Positions 8,697 to 16,041 of a DNA stretch of 33,669 nucleotides are shown piece after piece (the first letter of the stretch is position 1; every line of letters begins with the position of its first letter). Under the pieces are notes generated by a model. The model was given only the letters and a program-made list of their open reading frames with translations. It was not told the origin of the DNA and did not search any database. The stretch comes from CAZUGH01 sp964619785 (lineage in GTDB: Bacteria > Bacillota > Clostridia > Lachnospirales > Lachnospiraceae): contig CAZUGH010000015.1 of NCBI GenBank assembly GCA_964619785.1, positions 1 through 33,669 of the forward strand. Reading direction: 5' to 3'. Made by a program: the position numbers and the translations under genes.

Positions 8697-9656
8697 CTAA
8701 CCTCGCCTCTTAAGTTCCTGTAAAAACACCTCTTTTTCCTTACTTTGCTCGCTCAATCCCATCAGCTTTTCTATGTTTCGTTTGGACAGCCAGGACTTCT
8801 TGCGATTATAATACTGATTTAACAATTTCCAATACTTCTCTGGATAGCGCAGCATCACATAGAGAAGATTATTTCCGTTCTGACTCAACTCCTGCTGCCG
8901 CTCATAGCCTTCGAGTACTGCTTCTCCCGCCCAAGATTCCCAGTTGTTCTTCTCCATTGTTTTACGAAGAAAATAATACAAATCCTGTAACGGCTCTCCA
9001 CGGCACACTTTGTCAAAATTCGTTGTCGCCACACCCTTATTTGTGAAAATGACATTATGGTAATTATAATCTCCATGACAGATTCCATTTTCCTCGACAC
9101 GTAGACCTTGAAGCATTTCCTGCGCCTCAAGGCTCTGTTCGTAAAATCCATCAAAACAATCAAGCGCAAAGATTTCGAATTCATTTTTCTGCTTCTTGTC
9201 TTTCATATAGCGACACACACGCTTCATTTCTCTCGTGTGACGCACGAAACTGTCCTCCACCTTCTTCTGCCGAAAATCCTCTCCCACAGGAAAATCTTTC
9301 AGCACTCCATGCATCCTGCCTAGATTCTCTGCTGCTTCTATTATACATCTACGTTCCCTCAGATTGCACTCATCACCGTGAAACCATCTCGTTATCACGT
9401 ACTGTTCTCCTGACTCTAGCTGCACAGAGGGATTGCCCTGTGCGGAAGGCACAACCTGGTCCACCAGCTTCATCCCGGCATGAAAGAGCGCGTCTTTCAC
9501 TTGATTTTCCAACAGAAAATGTGCCCCAATATACCGATGTTCCCGAAGAAGCATCACCCCATCTGAGGTCTCTAACACTTGCGCTCCCCTCGTTCGATAG
9601 CTGTTCTTCACTTTAAAATCATAGAACTCTAATACCTTACTCTGTTTATCCTCCAC
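8697..9656 (-). CDS. CotS-family spore coat protein (protein kinase-like fold)
   Basis: About 319 residues from a GTG with AAGGAGG eight bases upstream; the ATG at 9674 lacks a ribosome-binding site. The protein has the aminoglycoside-phosphotransferase/CotS kinase-like fold: an N-lobe with 'VLETSDGVMLLREHRYIG', and a C-lobe with the catalytic-loop-like HGDYNYHN (about 194-201) followed by NFDK (about 213-216), where kinases usually have a DFD-type metal-binding motif. The Asp-to-Asn change at the first position is common in coat-associated relatives and may mean altered or lost activity. CotS/YutH proteins are structural or assembly components of the spore coat. It is the first gene of a unit with the PEGA lipoprotein, pgm and glgB, and has a sigma-E-like promoter. 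Confidence 0.82.
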   Translation of the reverse strand: MEDKQSKVLEFYDFKVKNSYRTRGAQVLETSDGVMLLREHRYIGAHFLLENQVKDALFHAGMKLVDQVVPSAQGNPSVQLESGEQYVITRWFHGDECNLRERRCIIEAAENLGRMHGVLKDFPVGEDFRQKKVEDSFVRHTREMKRVCRYMKDKKQKNEFEIFALDCFDGFYEQSLEAQEMLQGLRVEENGICHGDYNYHNVIFTNKGVATTNFDKVCRGEPLQDLYYFLRKTMEKNNWESWAGEAVLEGYERQQELSQNGNNLLYVMLRYPEKYWKLLNQYYNRKKSWLSKRNIEKLMGLSEQSKEKEVFLQELKRRG

Positions 9657-9681
9657 CGGCAATCCCTCCTTCATGTCTTAC

Positions 9682-9709
9682 ATTTTATGCCTTGCAGGGG
9701 AAAATATGC
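9682..9709 (-). promoter_or_regulatory. Candidate sigma-E (mother-cell sporulation) promoter for the cotS-like unit
   Basis: On the minus strand GCATATT (9703-9709) and CATAAAAT (9682-9689) are 13 bases apart, close to the Bacillus/Clostridium sigma-E pattern (ATATT-type -35, CATAcaaT-type -10, 14-base spacer). It sits about 25-30 bases before the GTG start. Spacing is one base short, so this is a candidate only. Confidence 0.45.
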
Positions 9710-9904
9710 CTTCAAATCATATTTACTTAGTTTTCTCATATATTTAAGAAAACGCCTATTTTCCCTGGTTTTCCAGAGGAAGGAGCGACCATGCGAAAAC
9801 TTTTATCCATACTAATCTGTGTGGCATGGATTCTAACTAGTTGCACGCCTGCTGCCCATGCGGACAATCCAGACTTTACTTCTTTCACCGATCAGCTTTT
9901 CATC

Positions 9905-9907
9905 TAG
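9905..9907 (+). other. Premature in-frame TAG in the DUF885 gene
   Basis: Codon 39 from the ATG at 9791. The reading frame is open on both sides and reads as one DUF885 lipoprotein. TAG is an ordinary terminator elsewhere in the window (LRR gene, TcaA-like gene, hydF, plsC-like gene, ispE), so genome-wide recoding is unlikely. Confidence 0.85.
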
Positions 9908-10681
9908 CAGATGAACGAAGATGCTTTGTCCGCAAATTATACACTTGATGTATCCCTACGCCATGCAATGAAAGACAAGAACTATCTCTACTATCATCAA
10001 TATCTCGGGCCAACCACGGGGGTACAGGCTCAGCTTCCGGTTCTTCTCAGCGAATTTCACCTAAACAACAAAGCTCAATTTAATACCTATTTCTCACTAC
10101 TAAAAAGCATTCCTGCTTATTTCCAAAGCATTGTTGACTATGAGATTGCAAAGACTGAACATCATTTGTCAGCTAGTGCATCCTCTTTGACACGTATCAT
10201 CGAGCAGTGCCATGAATTTGCCCAAAACCCTGAAAAAAATGTGCTGATTACCAATTTCAATCATCGTCTAAAAGAGATGACCTTCCTATCTATTGAGGAA
10301 AAAAAGGCTTACCGGCAGACAAACAAGCAACTTATTTTAGAGACCATTATTCCTGCCTATGAGAAAATGGTTTCACAGCTCGAAGGATTGCTCCCCAACG
10401 CAAGAACCGATGGCAGCCTTGCCACACTTAAGAATGGAAAACCTTATTACACTTATCTCTTCCAATCCTCTGTGGGAACATTACGTAGTGTTCCCGATTC
10501 TCAGTCGCTGATTCAAAAGGCTTTGAAGCAGAGCCAGCAGGTATTGAAGAATATGGCTCGCAAGCATCCGAATACATTTTCCAAAGCTGCGCTTCTATCG
10601 GCAACAACAAATACGCCCCAGGAGATTTTAGCTCATCTCGAGAAGGCAATTGATAAGGATTTTCCTTCCATCGACAAAGTG

Positions 10682-10891
10682 AAATACGAAGGCACCAATC
10701 TATTCCCTACTCTTGCGCATGAGGGTTATCCTGGTCNNNNNNNNNNNNNNNNNNNNNNNNNNNNNNNNNNNNNNNNNNNNNNNNNNNNNNNNNNNNNNNN
10801 NNNNNNNNNNNNNNNNNNNNNNNNNNNNNNNNNNNNAAATACGAAGGCACCAATCTATTCCCTACTCTTGCGCATGAGGGTTATCCTGGTC
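10682..10891. repeat. Exact 55-bp direct repeat flanking a 100-N gap (assembly overlap)
   Basis: Bases 10682-10736 and 10837-10891 are identical, separated by exactly 100 N (10737-10836). Removing one copy plus the N restores the DUF885 frame through the HEGYPGH motif. This is an unmerged contig overlap, not a biological repeat. Confidence 0.95.
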
Positions 10892-11396
10892 ATCTTTTTC
10901 AAGCCGCCTTCCTTCACCGCAATCTCTCCTCTCCCCTTCAGGCAACCTTGAATTTTGGTGGCTACTGCGAAGGTTGGGCAACCTATGCCGAGATTTATTC
11001 TTACCAATATGCCAAACTTGAACCTGATGTCGTCTCCATTATGCAAAATCAAACAATACTGTCACTGTGCCTCTATGCGCTGTGCGATATTGGCATCCAT
11101 TACGAGGGCTGGGACTTGACGGCGACAGGGGATTTTCTCGAGAAATATGGTATCTCAGATATTAGTCAAGTATTGTCCGTATACCAAAACATCATCGACG
11201 AACCCGTTAGTTATCCGAAGTACACAATGGGTTATTTGGAAATTATGGAATTGAAGGCTCTTGTGCAAAAGGAACTAGGTAAGGATTATACAGATAAAAT
11301 GTTTCACACCTGGTATCTATCCATGGGCCCTACCTGGTTTGAAATCCTGCGCACCTATATTCACCCATGGTTTGACAAAATGACGCAAAATAAACA

Positions 11397-11426
11397 TTGA
11401 TTATTATTATCACGATATGATATAAT
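11397..11426 (+). promoter_or_regulatory. Sigma-A-type promoter for the TcaA-like gene
   Basis: TTGATT (11397-11402) and TATAAT (11421-11426) with an 18-base spacer, starting inside the last codons of the DUF885 gene and about 50 bases upstream of the zinc-ribbon protein's ATG. Confidence 0.6.
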
Positions 11427-11477
11427 TATTGGTAGTATATGTTATGCGATATTTATTTACTAAAAGGAGGAACCATC

Positions 11478-12794
11478 ATGTTTTGTCCCGAATGCGGAAC
11501 CAACAATGCAGACCAAGCTCAATTCTGCGAGAAATGTGGAACCAAGCTAGAACAGCCTGTTGCCACACCCGTGAGTCAGCCTGACGCTGCACCAGCTTAT
11601 AACCAAGCTGCACCAACTGCTCCACGTGAGCCAAGAAAACCTATGTCAATGACAACTAAGGTGATTCTAATCGTAGCCCTCGCGCTCATCGTTCTAGGAA
11701 CTTCTGGCTTCTTTGTACTAAAGAGCATCACCAATCCGAAGAACATCGTTACGGATTATGCTAAGTCTTATGTTTCACATGATGCTAAGTCACTATTTAA
11801 AACATTAGGATTTGAGGAGAGCCCATTTATTACTGCGGCCAACTTCGAAAAGGCACTAAAGAGCGACACAGATGCTCATTTTGCTGATGCATCCGATTAT
11901 ACCATCGAGGAAAATGAGACCTCAAGCAGTTCAAAAGAGAACAAAACCCTGAACTACAACGTTACTTTCCGCGACAGCAGCAATGCATTTGAGTATAATA
12001 CCCGTATTACACTCACAAAACAAAGCACCAAGTCTTTCCTATTCTTTGACAACTGGAAGATTAAGCCGGATTCTTTCTTGGCTAAAGACCTATGTTTGCA
12101 AGTACCTGCCGGCTCTGAGGTAACTTTAGACGGCGTTACTCTAGATAGCAAATATATGTCAGAGAGCGAAGACGAAAAGTACGTTAGTTTCTGTATTCCA
12201 TATCTTTTCTCAGGGGATCATACATACACAGTAACGCAGACTAACTTCAATGATTATGAAGGTAAATTCACCTCAGATGCTAGAGATTATCAAAAATCAA
12301 ATATTGCATCCGTAGACAGCTATAACATGACATTATCTGATGCGGTAGCAGATTCTTTGATTGAGACATCTAAGACCACACTTCAGAATATTTACACTGC
12401 TGCTCTTGATAAGAAGGATTTTGCTGATGCGATTACACCAACCGCAATTGAAGCAGATTCCCTCTCAACAATGACAGACAGCTATAATACATTTGTTGAA
12501 AACAATGTAAAAGGAGATACGCACCTAAAGAAAGTCGAATTCAAGGCAATCGATGGTTCTGCCCAGATTACAAGCAACTATAGTGATAACGATGATTGCT
12601 TCGCTGTCATGGTAACACTTGATGTTAGTTACACAACAAGCAGTGTTGTGAAATCATTCTGGGATGGCAAGAAGTCTAACAAGACCTATGATGGCGAATC
12701 TTCGCTGAGTTTCACCTATCATTACAGAGATGGAAAATGGGTCTTGAACAATACTGGCGCATTATCTAACTGTGTATATTACAGCAGATACTAG
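11478..12794 (+). CDS. Zinc-ribbon, single-pass membrane protein of the TcaA/YvbJ type
   Basis: A 438-residue protein starting MFCPECG with AAAGGAGG nine bases upstream. An N-terminal zinc ribbon (Cys3, Cys6, Cys17, Cys20) is followed by a Pro/Ala-rich linker, one transmembrane helix (about 61-82) and a large extracytoplasmic part. The order zinc ribbon, membrane helix, then globular domains beginning 'KNIVTDYAKSYVSHDAKSLFKTL' matches TcaA/YvbJ proteins, in which tandem outer domains end in an NTF2-like domain; the C-terminal 'SLSFTYHYRDGKWVLNN' fits the latter. In Staphylococcus aureus TcaA influences glycopeptide tolerance and wall-polymer ligation, but the function here is not established. 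It is followed 82 nt later by a second zinc-ribbon membrane protein, suggesting joint expression. Confidence 0.8.
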   Translation: MFCPECGTNNADQAQFCEKCGTKLEQPVATPVSQPDAAPAYNQAAPTAPREPRKPMSMTTKVILIVALALIVLGTSGFFVLKSITNPKNIVTDYAKSYVSHDAKSLFKTLGFEESPFITAANFEKALKSDTDAHFADASDYTIEENETSSSSKENKTLNYNVTFRDSSNAFEYNTRITLTKQSTKSFLFFDNWKIKPDSFLAKDLCLQVPAGSEVTLDGVTLDSKYMSESEDEKYVSFCIPYLFSGDHTYTVTQTNFNDYEGKFTSDARDYQKSNIASVDSYNMTLSDAVADSLIETSKTTLQNIYTAALDKKDFADAITPTAIEADSLSTMTDSYNTFVENNVKGDTHLKKVEFKAIDGSAQITSNYSDNDDCFAVMVTLDVSYTTSSVVKSFWDGKKSNKTYDGESSLSFTYHYRDGKWVLNNTGALSNCVYYSRY

Positions 12795-12876
12795 AACGAA
12801 TAAACTTAATCAGCTATTTGTGTAGACGCGTCACAAATAACTCATTTCACCGTTACGCTTCAGAAAAGAGGATATT

Positions 12877-13674
12877 ATGGCAAAATTTTGTATTTATTGT
12901 GGTAAACCATTAGAAGAAGGGGCAACATGTGATTGTCCACAGGCACAGGCCGCTGCAGCAGCTCCACAGCAGCAGGCAAACCCTACACCTCAGGCTCAGC
13001 CTTACCAGCAGCCATACAACGCAGCTCCAAATCCAGCTGTTCAGGCTATTGGTTCTGGTTTAAAATCACTCCTTACGATTGTAAATAAACCAGTTGAGAC
13101 AATGCAGGCATTCGTCAAAGCTTCTAACTTCATTGTTGCTTTGATTCTCATGGGTGCTCAGGCAATCATCGCTGCTTTATTTTCACTCGTTGCAGCCTCA
13201 GGCATGGGTGGTATGGTTGAACTTCCTAAGATGTTCTTCATGACATTTGGCTTCTCCATTTTACTAATGGCTGTATTATATGGTGCTCTCTTCCTACTTG
13301 TTATCATCTTCAAGGGAAAGACAGATGCTAAGACATTATTGTGTGTTGTAGCCATTCGTAGTACAGTCGTAATTTCATTTATGATTGTTGGTTTATTAGT
13401 CGGTCTTGCAAGCTTACCAATTGGTCTTGGACTTTTCTTCATCAGTGAGATATTTGCACTCTTCTACATGGTAATGGCAATGAAGAATGCTTGTAACCTT
13501 CCAGATCATTTGATTATGTATGTCGTTGCAATCGCCGCTGTCATCGTAATCATTGCTTACGCATTAATCTTTCAGGGTGTTGCAAAAGGCCTTGTTACAG
13601 ACATGATGGGAAATATGTTTGGCGGACTCGGAAGTAGTCTCAGCGGACTAAGTGATTTGAGCGACCTGTACTAA
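12877..13674 (+). CDS. Zinc-ribbon polytopic membrane protein (YIP1-like)
   Basis: A 265-residue protein starting MAKFCIYCGK with AGAGG upstream. A short zinc ribbon (Cys5, Cys8, then Cys18 and Cys20 in CDC) is followed by a low-complexity Ala/Gln/Pro linker to about residue 55 and then about five hydrophobic segments in a YIP1-like arrangement (about 88-110, 122-147, 157-180, 183-205, 213-235). The tail is Gly/Ser/Leu-rich with a repeated 'SGLSDLSDL' pattern. Such proteins are common in Lachnospiraceae next to TcaA-like genes, with unknown function. The first gene of the pair differs in having one helix and large outer domains; the ribbons may let both bind a common partner at the membrane. 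The 82-bp spacer between them holds a hairpin (12812-12842) without a T-run. Confidence 0.75.
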   Translation: MAKFCIYCGKPLEEGATCDCPQAQAAAAAPQQQANPTPQAQPYQQPYNAAPNPAVQAIGSGLKSLLTIVNKPVETMQAFVKASNFIVALILMGAQAIIAALFSLVAASGMGGMVELPKMFFMTFGFSILLMAVLYGALFLLVIIFKGKTDAKTLLCVVAIRSTVVISFMIVGLLVGLASLPIGLGLFFISEIFALFYMVMAMKNACNLPDHLIMYVVAIAAVIVIIAYALIFQGVAKGLVTDMMGNMFGGLGSSLSGLSDLSDLY

Positions 13675-13696
13675 AATAACCTATATTGTTTTATAG

Positions 13697-13760
13697 CCGT
13701 TGTGAAATCATATGTACCTTGGTATATCCAGGATGCATACAGATTTTGCAACGGTTTTTT
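13697..13760 (+). terminator. Possible intrinsic terminator with large loop, ahead of nitroreductase
   Basis: CCGTTG (13697-13702) can pair with CAACGG (13749-13754), directly followed by six T. The intervening 46 bases contain partly complementary segments, so the whole may be a structured leader rather than a simple terminator. It separates the zinc-ribbon gene from the nitroreductase. Confidence 0.45.
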
Positions 13761-13809
13761 GTATACGAATGCAACCTGTTGTTTTTTATGCAATGATAAG
13801 GAGGAAATC

Positions 13810-13994
13810 ATGGAATTATTTGATGCAATCAAAAACCGTCGTTCAATCCGCTCCTATACGGAGCAGCCCGTACAATCGTCAGACCTTACGCAAATTCTGT
13901 TAGCTGGTTCATATGCACCTAGTGGTAGTAATAGTCGCACGACCCATCGTCTTGTAATCCAAGACAGAACCGTACTTACAGAGCTTGAATCCCT
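13810..13994 (+). CDS. Nitroreductase-family flavoprotein, N-terminal part only (cut by gap)
   Basis: From ATG 13810, with AAGGAGG six bases upstream, 61 codons remain before the gap: MELFDAIKNRRSIRSYTEQP then PVQSSDLTQILLAGSYAPSG. This is the start of the nitroreductase fold: the FxxIxxRRSIRxY FMN-phosphate-binding segment and the 'AGxxAPSGxNxRxxH' FMN-contact segment. Family members are usually 165-200 residues, so about two thirds is missing. The sequence after the N run does not continue this frame in a recognisable way. The exact substrate cannot be judged. The open frame runs upstream of 13810 but has no ribbon-binding or ribosome-binding support there. Confidence 0.8.
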
Positions 13995-14094
13995 NNNNNN
14001 NNNNNNNNNNNNNNNNNNNNNNNNNNNNNNNNNNNNNNNNNNNNNNNNNNNNNNNNNNNNNNNNNNNNNNNNNNNNNNNNNNNNNNNNNNNNNN
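13995..14094. other. Assembly gap of 100 N (unresolved)
   Basis: Unlike the other two gaps, the flanks are not duplicated, so real sequence of unknown length is missing. It removes the end of the nitroreductase gene and possibly part of the terminator at 14095-14131. Confidence 0.95.
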
Positions 14095-14131
14095 AATAAA
14101 AAGACCACTCCACAACAGTAGACTGGTCTTA
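14095..14131 (-). terminator. Intrinsic terminator after the small acidic ORF
   Basis: On the minus strand, AAGACCA/TGGTCTT arms enclose a roughly 16-nt loop and run into a T tract that abuts the gap. It begins at the stop codon of the small ORF at 14129-14281. Confidence 0.65.
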
Positions 14132-14281
14132 ATCATTCTTATGCTTCTTAATAATCTCTTCGTATCTTCTGCTGGATGCTTCCATCTCTTGGTCCAGCTG
14201 TGCTACCTCTGCATCTAAATCGTCTAATTCCTCAAGCAGGTCAAGAAGATCATCATCTGATATAAAGCTCTCCATATGCAT
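14129..14281 (-). CDS. Small acidic coiled-coil-like protein (48-50 aa), unknown function
   Basis: A short open frame with clear coding character: MHMESFISDDDLLDLLEEL followed by DDLDAEVAQLDQEMEASSRR and a basic tail ending KKHKND. Heptad-like Leu/Ile spacing and strong Asp/Glu content suggest a helical, possibly coiled-coil, protein. GAGG lies six bases before the second ATG (14275), so the real start may be there (48 aa). The stop codon is followed immediately by a terminator-like hairpin, which supports a real single-gene transcript. It is divergent from the DUF4870-like gene. No family is recognised. Confidence 0.6.
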   Translation of the reverse strand: MHMESFISDDDLLDLLEELDDLDAEVAQLDQEMEASSRRYEEIIKKHKND

Positions 14282-14365
14282 CCTCATCCTCTATTCGTAT
14301 ATTTGTAGTTATATTTTAACACACTCATGGAGGTAGACGCAACCTATTTCCACATGGATTTATAT

Positions 14366-14394
14366 TTGCATAGCTATCTATTTTGTGCTACCAT
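14366..14394 (+). promoter_or_regulatory. Weak sigma-A-type promoter candidate for the DUF4870-like gene
   Basis: TTGCAT (14366-14371) and TACCAT (14389-14394) with a 17-base spacer, about 43 bases upstream of the ATG at 14437. Confidence 0.35.
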
Positions 14395-14436
14395 ATTCCT
14401 AAACAAATTTTATTTTTTTCTCAGAATGGAGGCTAT

Positions 14437-14802
14437 ATGGAAGAACAATTTAATGAACAATATGATGAACAACAGGATATTCAAAGCAATAAGGGAATGG
14501 CGATTCTAAGCTATATAGGATTTCTTTTTATCATTCCATTGCTTTCATCTACAAAATCAAAGTATGCAAGGTTTCATCTGAACCAGGGAATTATTTTATT
14601 TATTGCAGAGGCTATATACGAAGCCCTTATGCAGATACTCAACCACTCACTGTTGGGGTTTTTCCCATTTTCTATCGCAAAGATTCCATTTGAATTGCTT
14701 CAAGTCGTTTTTCTGATTTTTACTATCGTTGGAATCGTGCATGCATGCAATGGAGAGAAGACGGAGCTTCCGTTTATCGGGCACTTCAAGATACTATCCT
14801 AA
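14437..14802 (+). CDS. Small membrane protein, Tic20/DUF4870-like
   Basis: A 121-residue protein from the ATG at 14437, with GGAGG five bases upstream; a longer open frame from 14383 has no such site. After an acidic, Gln-rich N-terminus (EEQFNEQYDEQQD) the core reads 'GMAILSYIGFLFIIPLLSS' then 'KSKYARFHLNQGIILF', the typical DUF4870/Tic20-like signature of a first helix followed by a short loop with the F-H-x-NQG motif. Three or four membrane segments are visible. These proteins are widespread and uncharacterised in bacteria. It ends 24 nt before hydF, so it may share hydF's transcript, though no functional link is known. Confidence 0.8.
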   Translation: MEEQFNEQYDEQQDIQSNKGMAILSYIGFLFIIPLLSSTKSKYARFHLNQGIILFIAEAIYEALMQILNHSLLGFFPFSIAKIPFELLQVVFLIFTIVGIVHACNGEKTELPFIGHFKILS

Positions 14803-14826
14803 TCGAAACTAGAAACGAGGCTTACT

Positions 14827-16041
14827 ATGAGTATGAATGATACCCCAAGGGGCGAGCGATTACATATCGCGTTATTTGGACGACGTAATGCAGGTAAATC
14901 CAGTATTATCAATGCCATTACCGGACAGGATTTGGCGATTGTATCAGATGTAAAAGGTACAACAACAGATCCCGTATACAAGGCGATGGAGCTTCTCCCT
15001 TTGGGACCCGTCATGATTGTAGATACACCTGGTCTTGATGACGAAGGGTCCCTTGGAAAAGAGCGCGTGAAGAAGGCACGAGCGGTACTAAATAAGACTG
15101 ACATTGCACTTGTGATTGTCGATGGCAGCACTGCCAAGGATGATATGTCCTTTGAAGGGCAGATTATTGACTTGATTCAGAAGAAGGGCATTCCTTACCT
15201 TGTTGTACTGAATAAGCAAGATGAATGGGGTGAGAATGAGGCGGCAATCGCGGCACTTGGTCACATCTGCGTGAGTGCAGCCACCGGATATCACATTCAT
15301 GAATTAAAAGAGGCTATCACCAAGCTTGTTCCTATCGAAGATGACAAGATGCAGATTGTGGGCGACCTGCTAGCACCAGGTGACTTTGTCGTTCTCGTCG
15401 TTCCAATCGATAAAGCCGCGCCGAAAGGACGCTTAATTCTACCTCAGCAACAGACGATTCGCGACATTTTAGAATCCGATGCAACAGCCATCGTTGTGAA
15501 AGAATATGAGCTACGCGATACACTGATGAACTTGGGCAAGAAGCCAAAGCTAGTCATTACTGATTCACAAGTCTTTGCCAAAGTATCCGCGGATACACCG
15601 AGTGATATCTGGCTGACTTCATTTTCCATTCTATTTGCAAGATACAAGGGCGACCTGAAAACTATGGTGGCTGGCGTACAAGCTGTGGATCAGCTAAAGG
15701 ACGGCGACCGTATCCTCATGGCAGAAGGTTGTACGCATCATCGTCAATGTGACGATATCGGAACCGTGAAGATTCCAAGATGGTTATTGGCGCACACCGG
15801 CAAGGACTTGGTATTCGAAACCAGTAGCGGTGGCGGCTTTCCTGGGGACCTGAGTCAGTATGCCATGATTGTTCACTGTGGTGGCTGTACACTTGGCAGA
15901 AAAGAAATGGCCTTTCGCCTAGCAGAGGCAAAAGACCAAGGAATACCAATTGTTAATTACGGAATATTGATTGCCTATATGCAAGGCATTTTGAAACGAA
16001 GCGTGGAACCATTTCCAGGGATACATGTCTTACTTGATTAG
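14827..16041 (+). CDS. hydF: [FeFe]-hydrogenase H-cluster maturation GTPase
   Basis: HydF is the scaffold/GTPase that, with HydE and HydG, assembles the di-iron subcluster of [FeFe]-hydrogenase. The 404 residues match the family. The N-terminal GTPase domain has GRRNAGKSS (18-26), DTPGLDD (66-72) and NKQD (129-132). The C-terminal metal-cluster domain has Cys302-Thr-His304 and His350-Cys351-Gly-Gly-Cys354, the CxH...HCxxC ligand set of HydF. The gene is complete and ends in the usual 'YMQGILKRSVEPFP' region. It implies the cell makes H2 via [FeFe]-hydrogenase; hydE and hydG are not in the window. The adjacent aspartase fragment fits a known association of aspA with hyd maturation genes, but here it is convergent and truncated. 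Confidence 0.95.
   Translation: MSMNDTPRGERLHIALFGRRNAGKSSIINAITGQDLAIVSDVKGTTTDPVYKAMELLPLGPVMIVDTPGLDDEGSLGKERVKKARAVLNKTDIALVIVDGSTAKDDMSFEGQIIDLIQKKGIPYLVVLNKQDEWGENEAAIAALGHICVSAATGYHIHELKEAITKLVPIEDDKMQIVGDLLAPGDFVVLVVPIDKAAPKGRLILPQQQTIRDILESDATAIVVKEYELRDTLMNLGKKPKLVITDSQVFAKVSADTPSDIWLTSFSILFARYKGDLKTMVAGVQAVDQLKDGDRILMAEGCTHHRQCDDIGTVKIPRWLLAHTGKDLVFETSSGGGFPGDLSQYAMIVHCGGCTLGRKEMAFRLAEAKDQGIPIVNYGILIAYMQGILKRSVEPFPGIHVLLD

Larger units (their letters stand above)
9791..11400 (+). pseudogene. DUF885 (HEGYPGH) putative metallopeptidase lipoprotein, broken by an in-frame TAG and a scaffold gap
   Basis: AGGAAGGAG precedes the ATG at 9791. The first 38 codons encode a lipoprotein signal (lipobox LTSC, Cys18) and the start of the mature protein, then TAG at 9905-9907 stops translation; the same frame continues from Met41 (9911). 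Collapsing the artefactual gap (100 N plus one 55-bp copy) joins this frame to the downstream frame with no shift, giving about 484 codons. The DUF885 signature HEGYPGH spans the gap, and NFGGYCEGWATYAE follows, so the putative zinc ligands are present. The family is usually nearer 560-600 residues; the region between 'NYTL' and 'GPTTG' and the segment just before HEGYPGH look shorter than expected. A restart at 9911 would give a protein without signal peptide and has no ribosome-binding site. Probably a decaying gene, unless the TAG is a sequence error. Confidence 0.8.

Noticed and set aside
9680..9790. A riboswitch between the cotS-like and DUF885 genes
   Set aside because: No recognisable aptamer or terminator pair; only promoter-like sequences and ribosome-binding sites were seen.
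10948..11400. A stand-alone 150-aa protein after the 10.7-kb gap
   Set aside because: Collapsing the duplicated overlap places it in frame with the upstream DUF885 domain.
12812..12842. Hairpin (AGCTATTTGTG with CACAAATAACT) as a terminator between the zinc-ribbon genes
   Set aside because: There is no T tract after it, the stem has a mismatch, and the next gene has no separate promoter that I can see.
13854..14218. ORFs running through the N gap near 14 kb
   Set aside because: Their frames depend on unknown bases; only the nitroreductase start (13810-13994) and the small minus-strand ORF (14129-14281) stand on real sequence.
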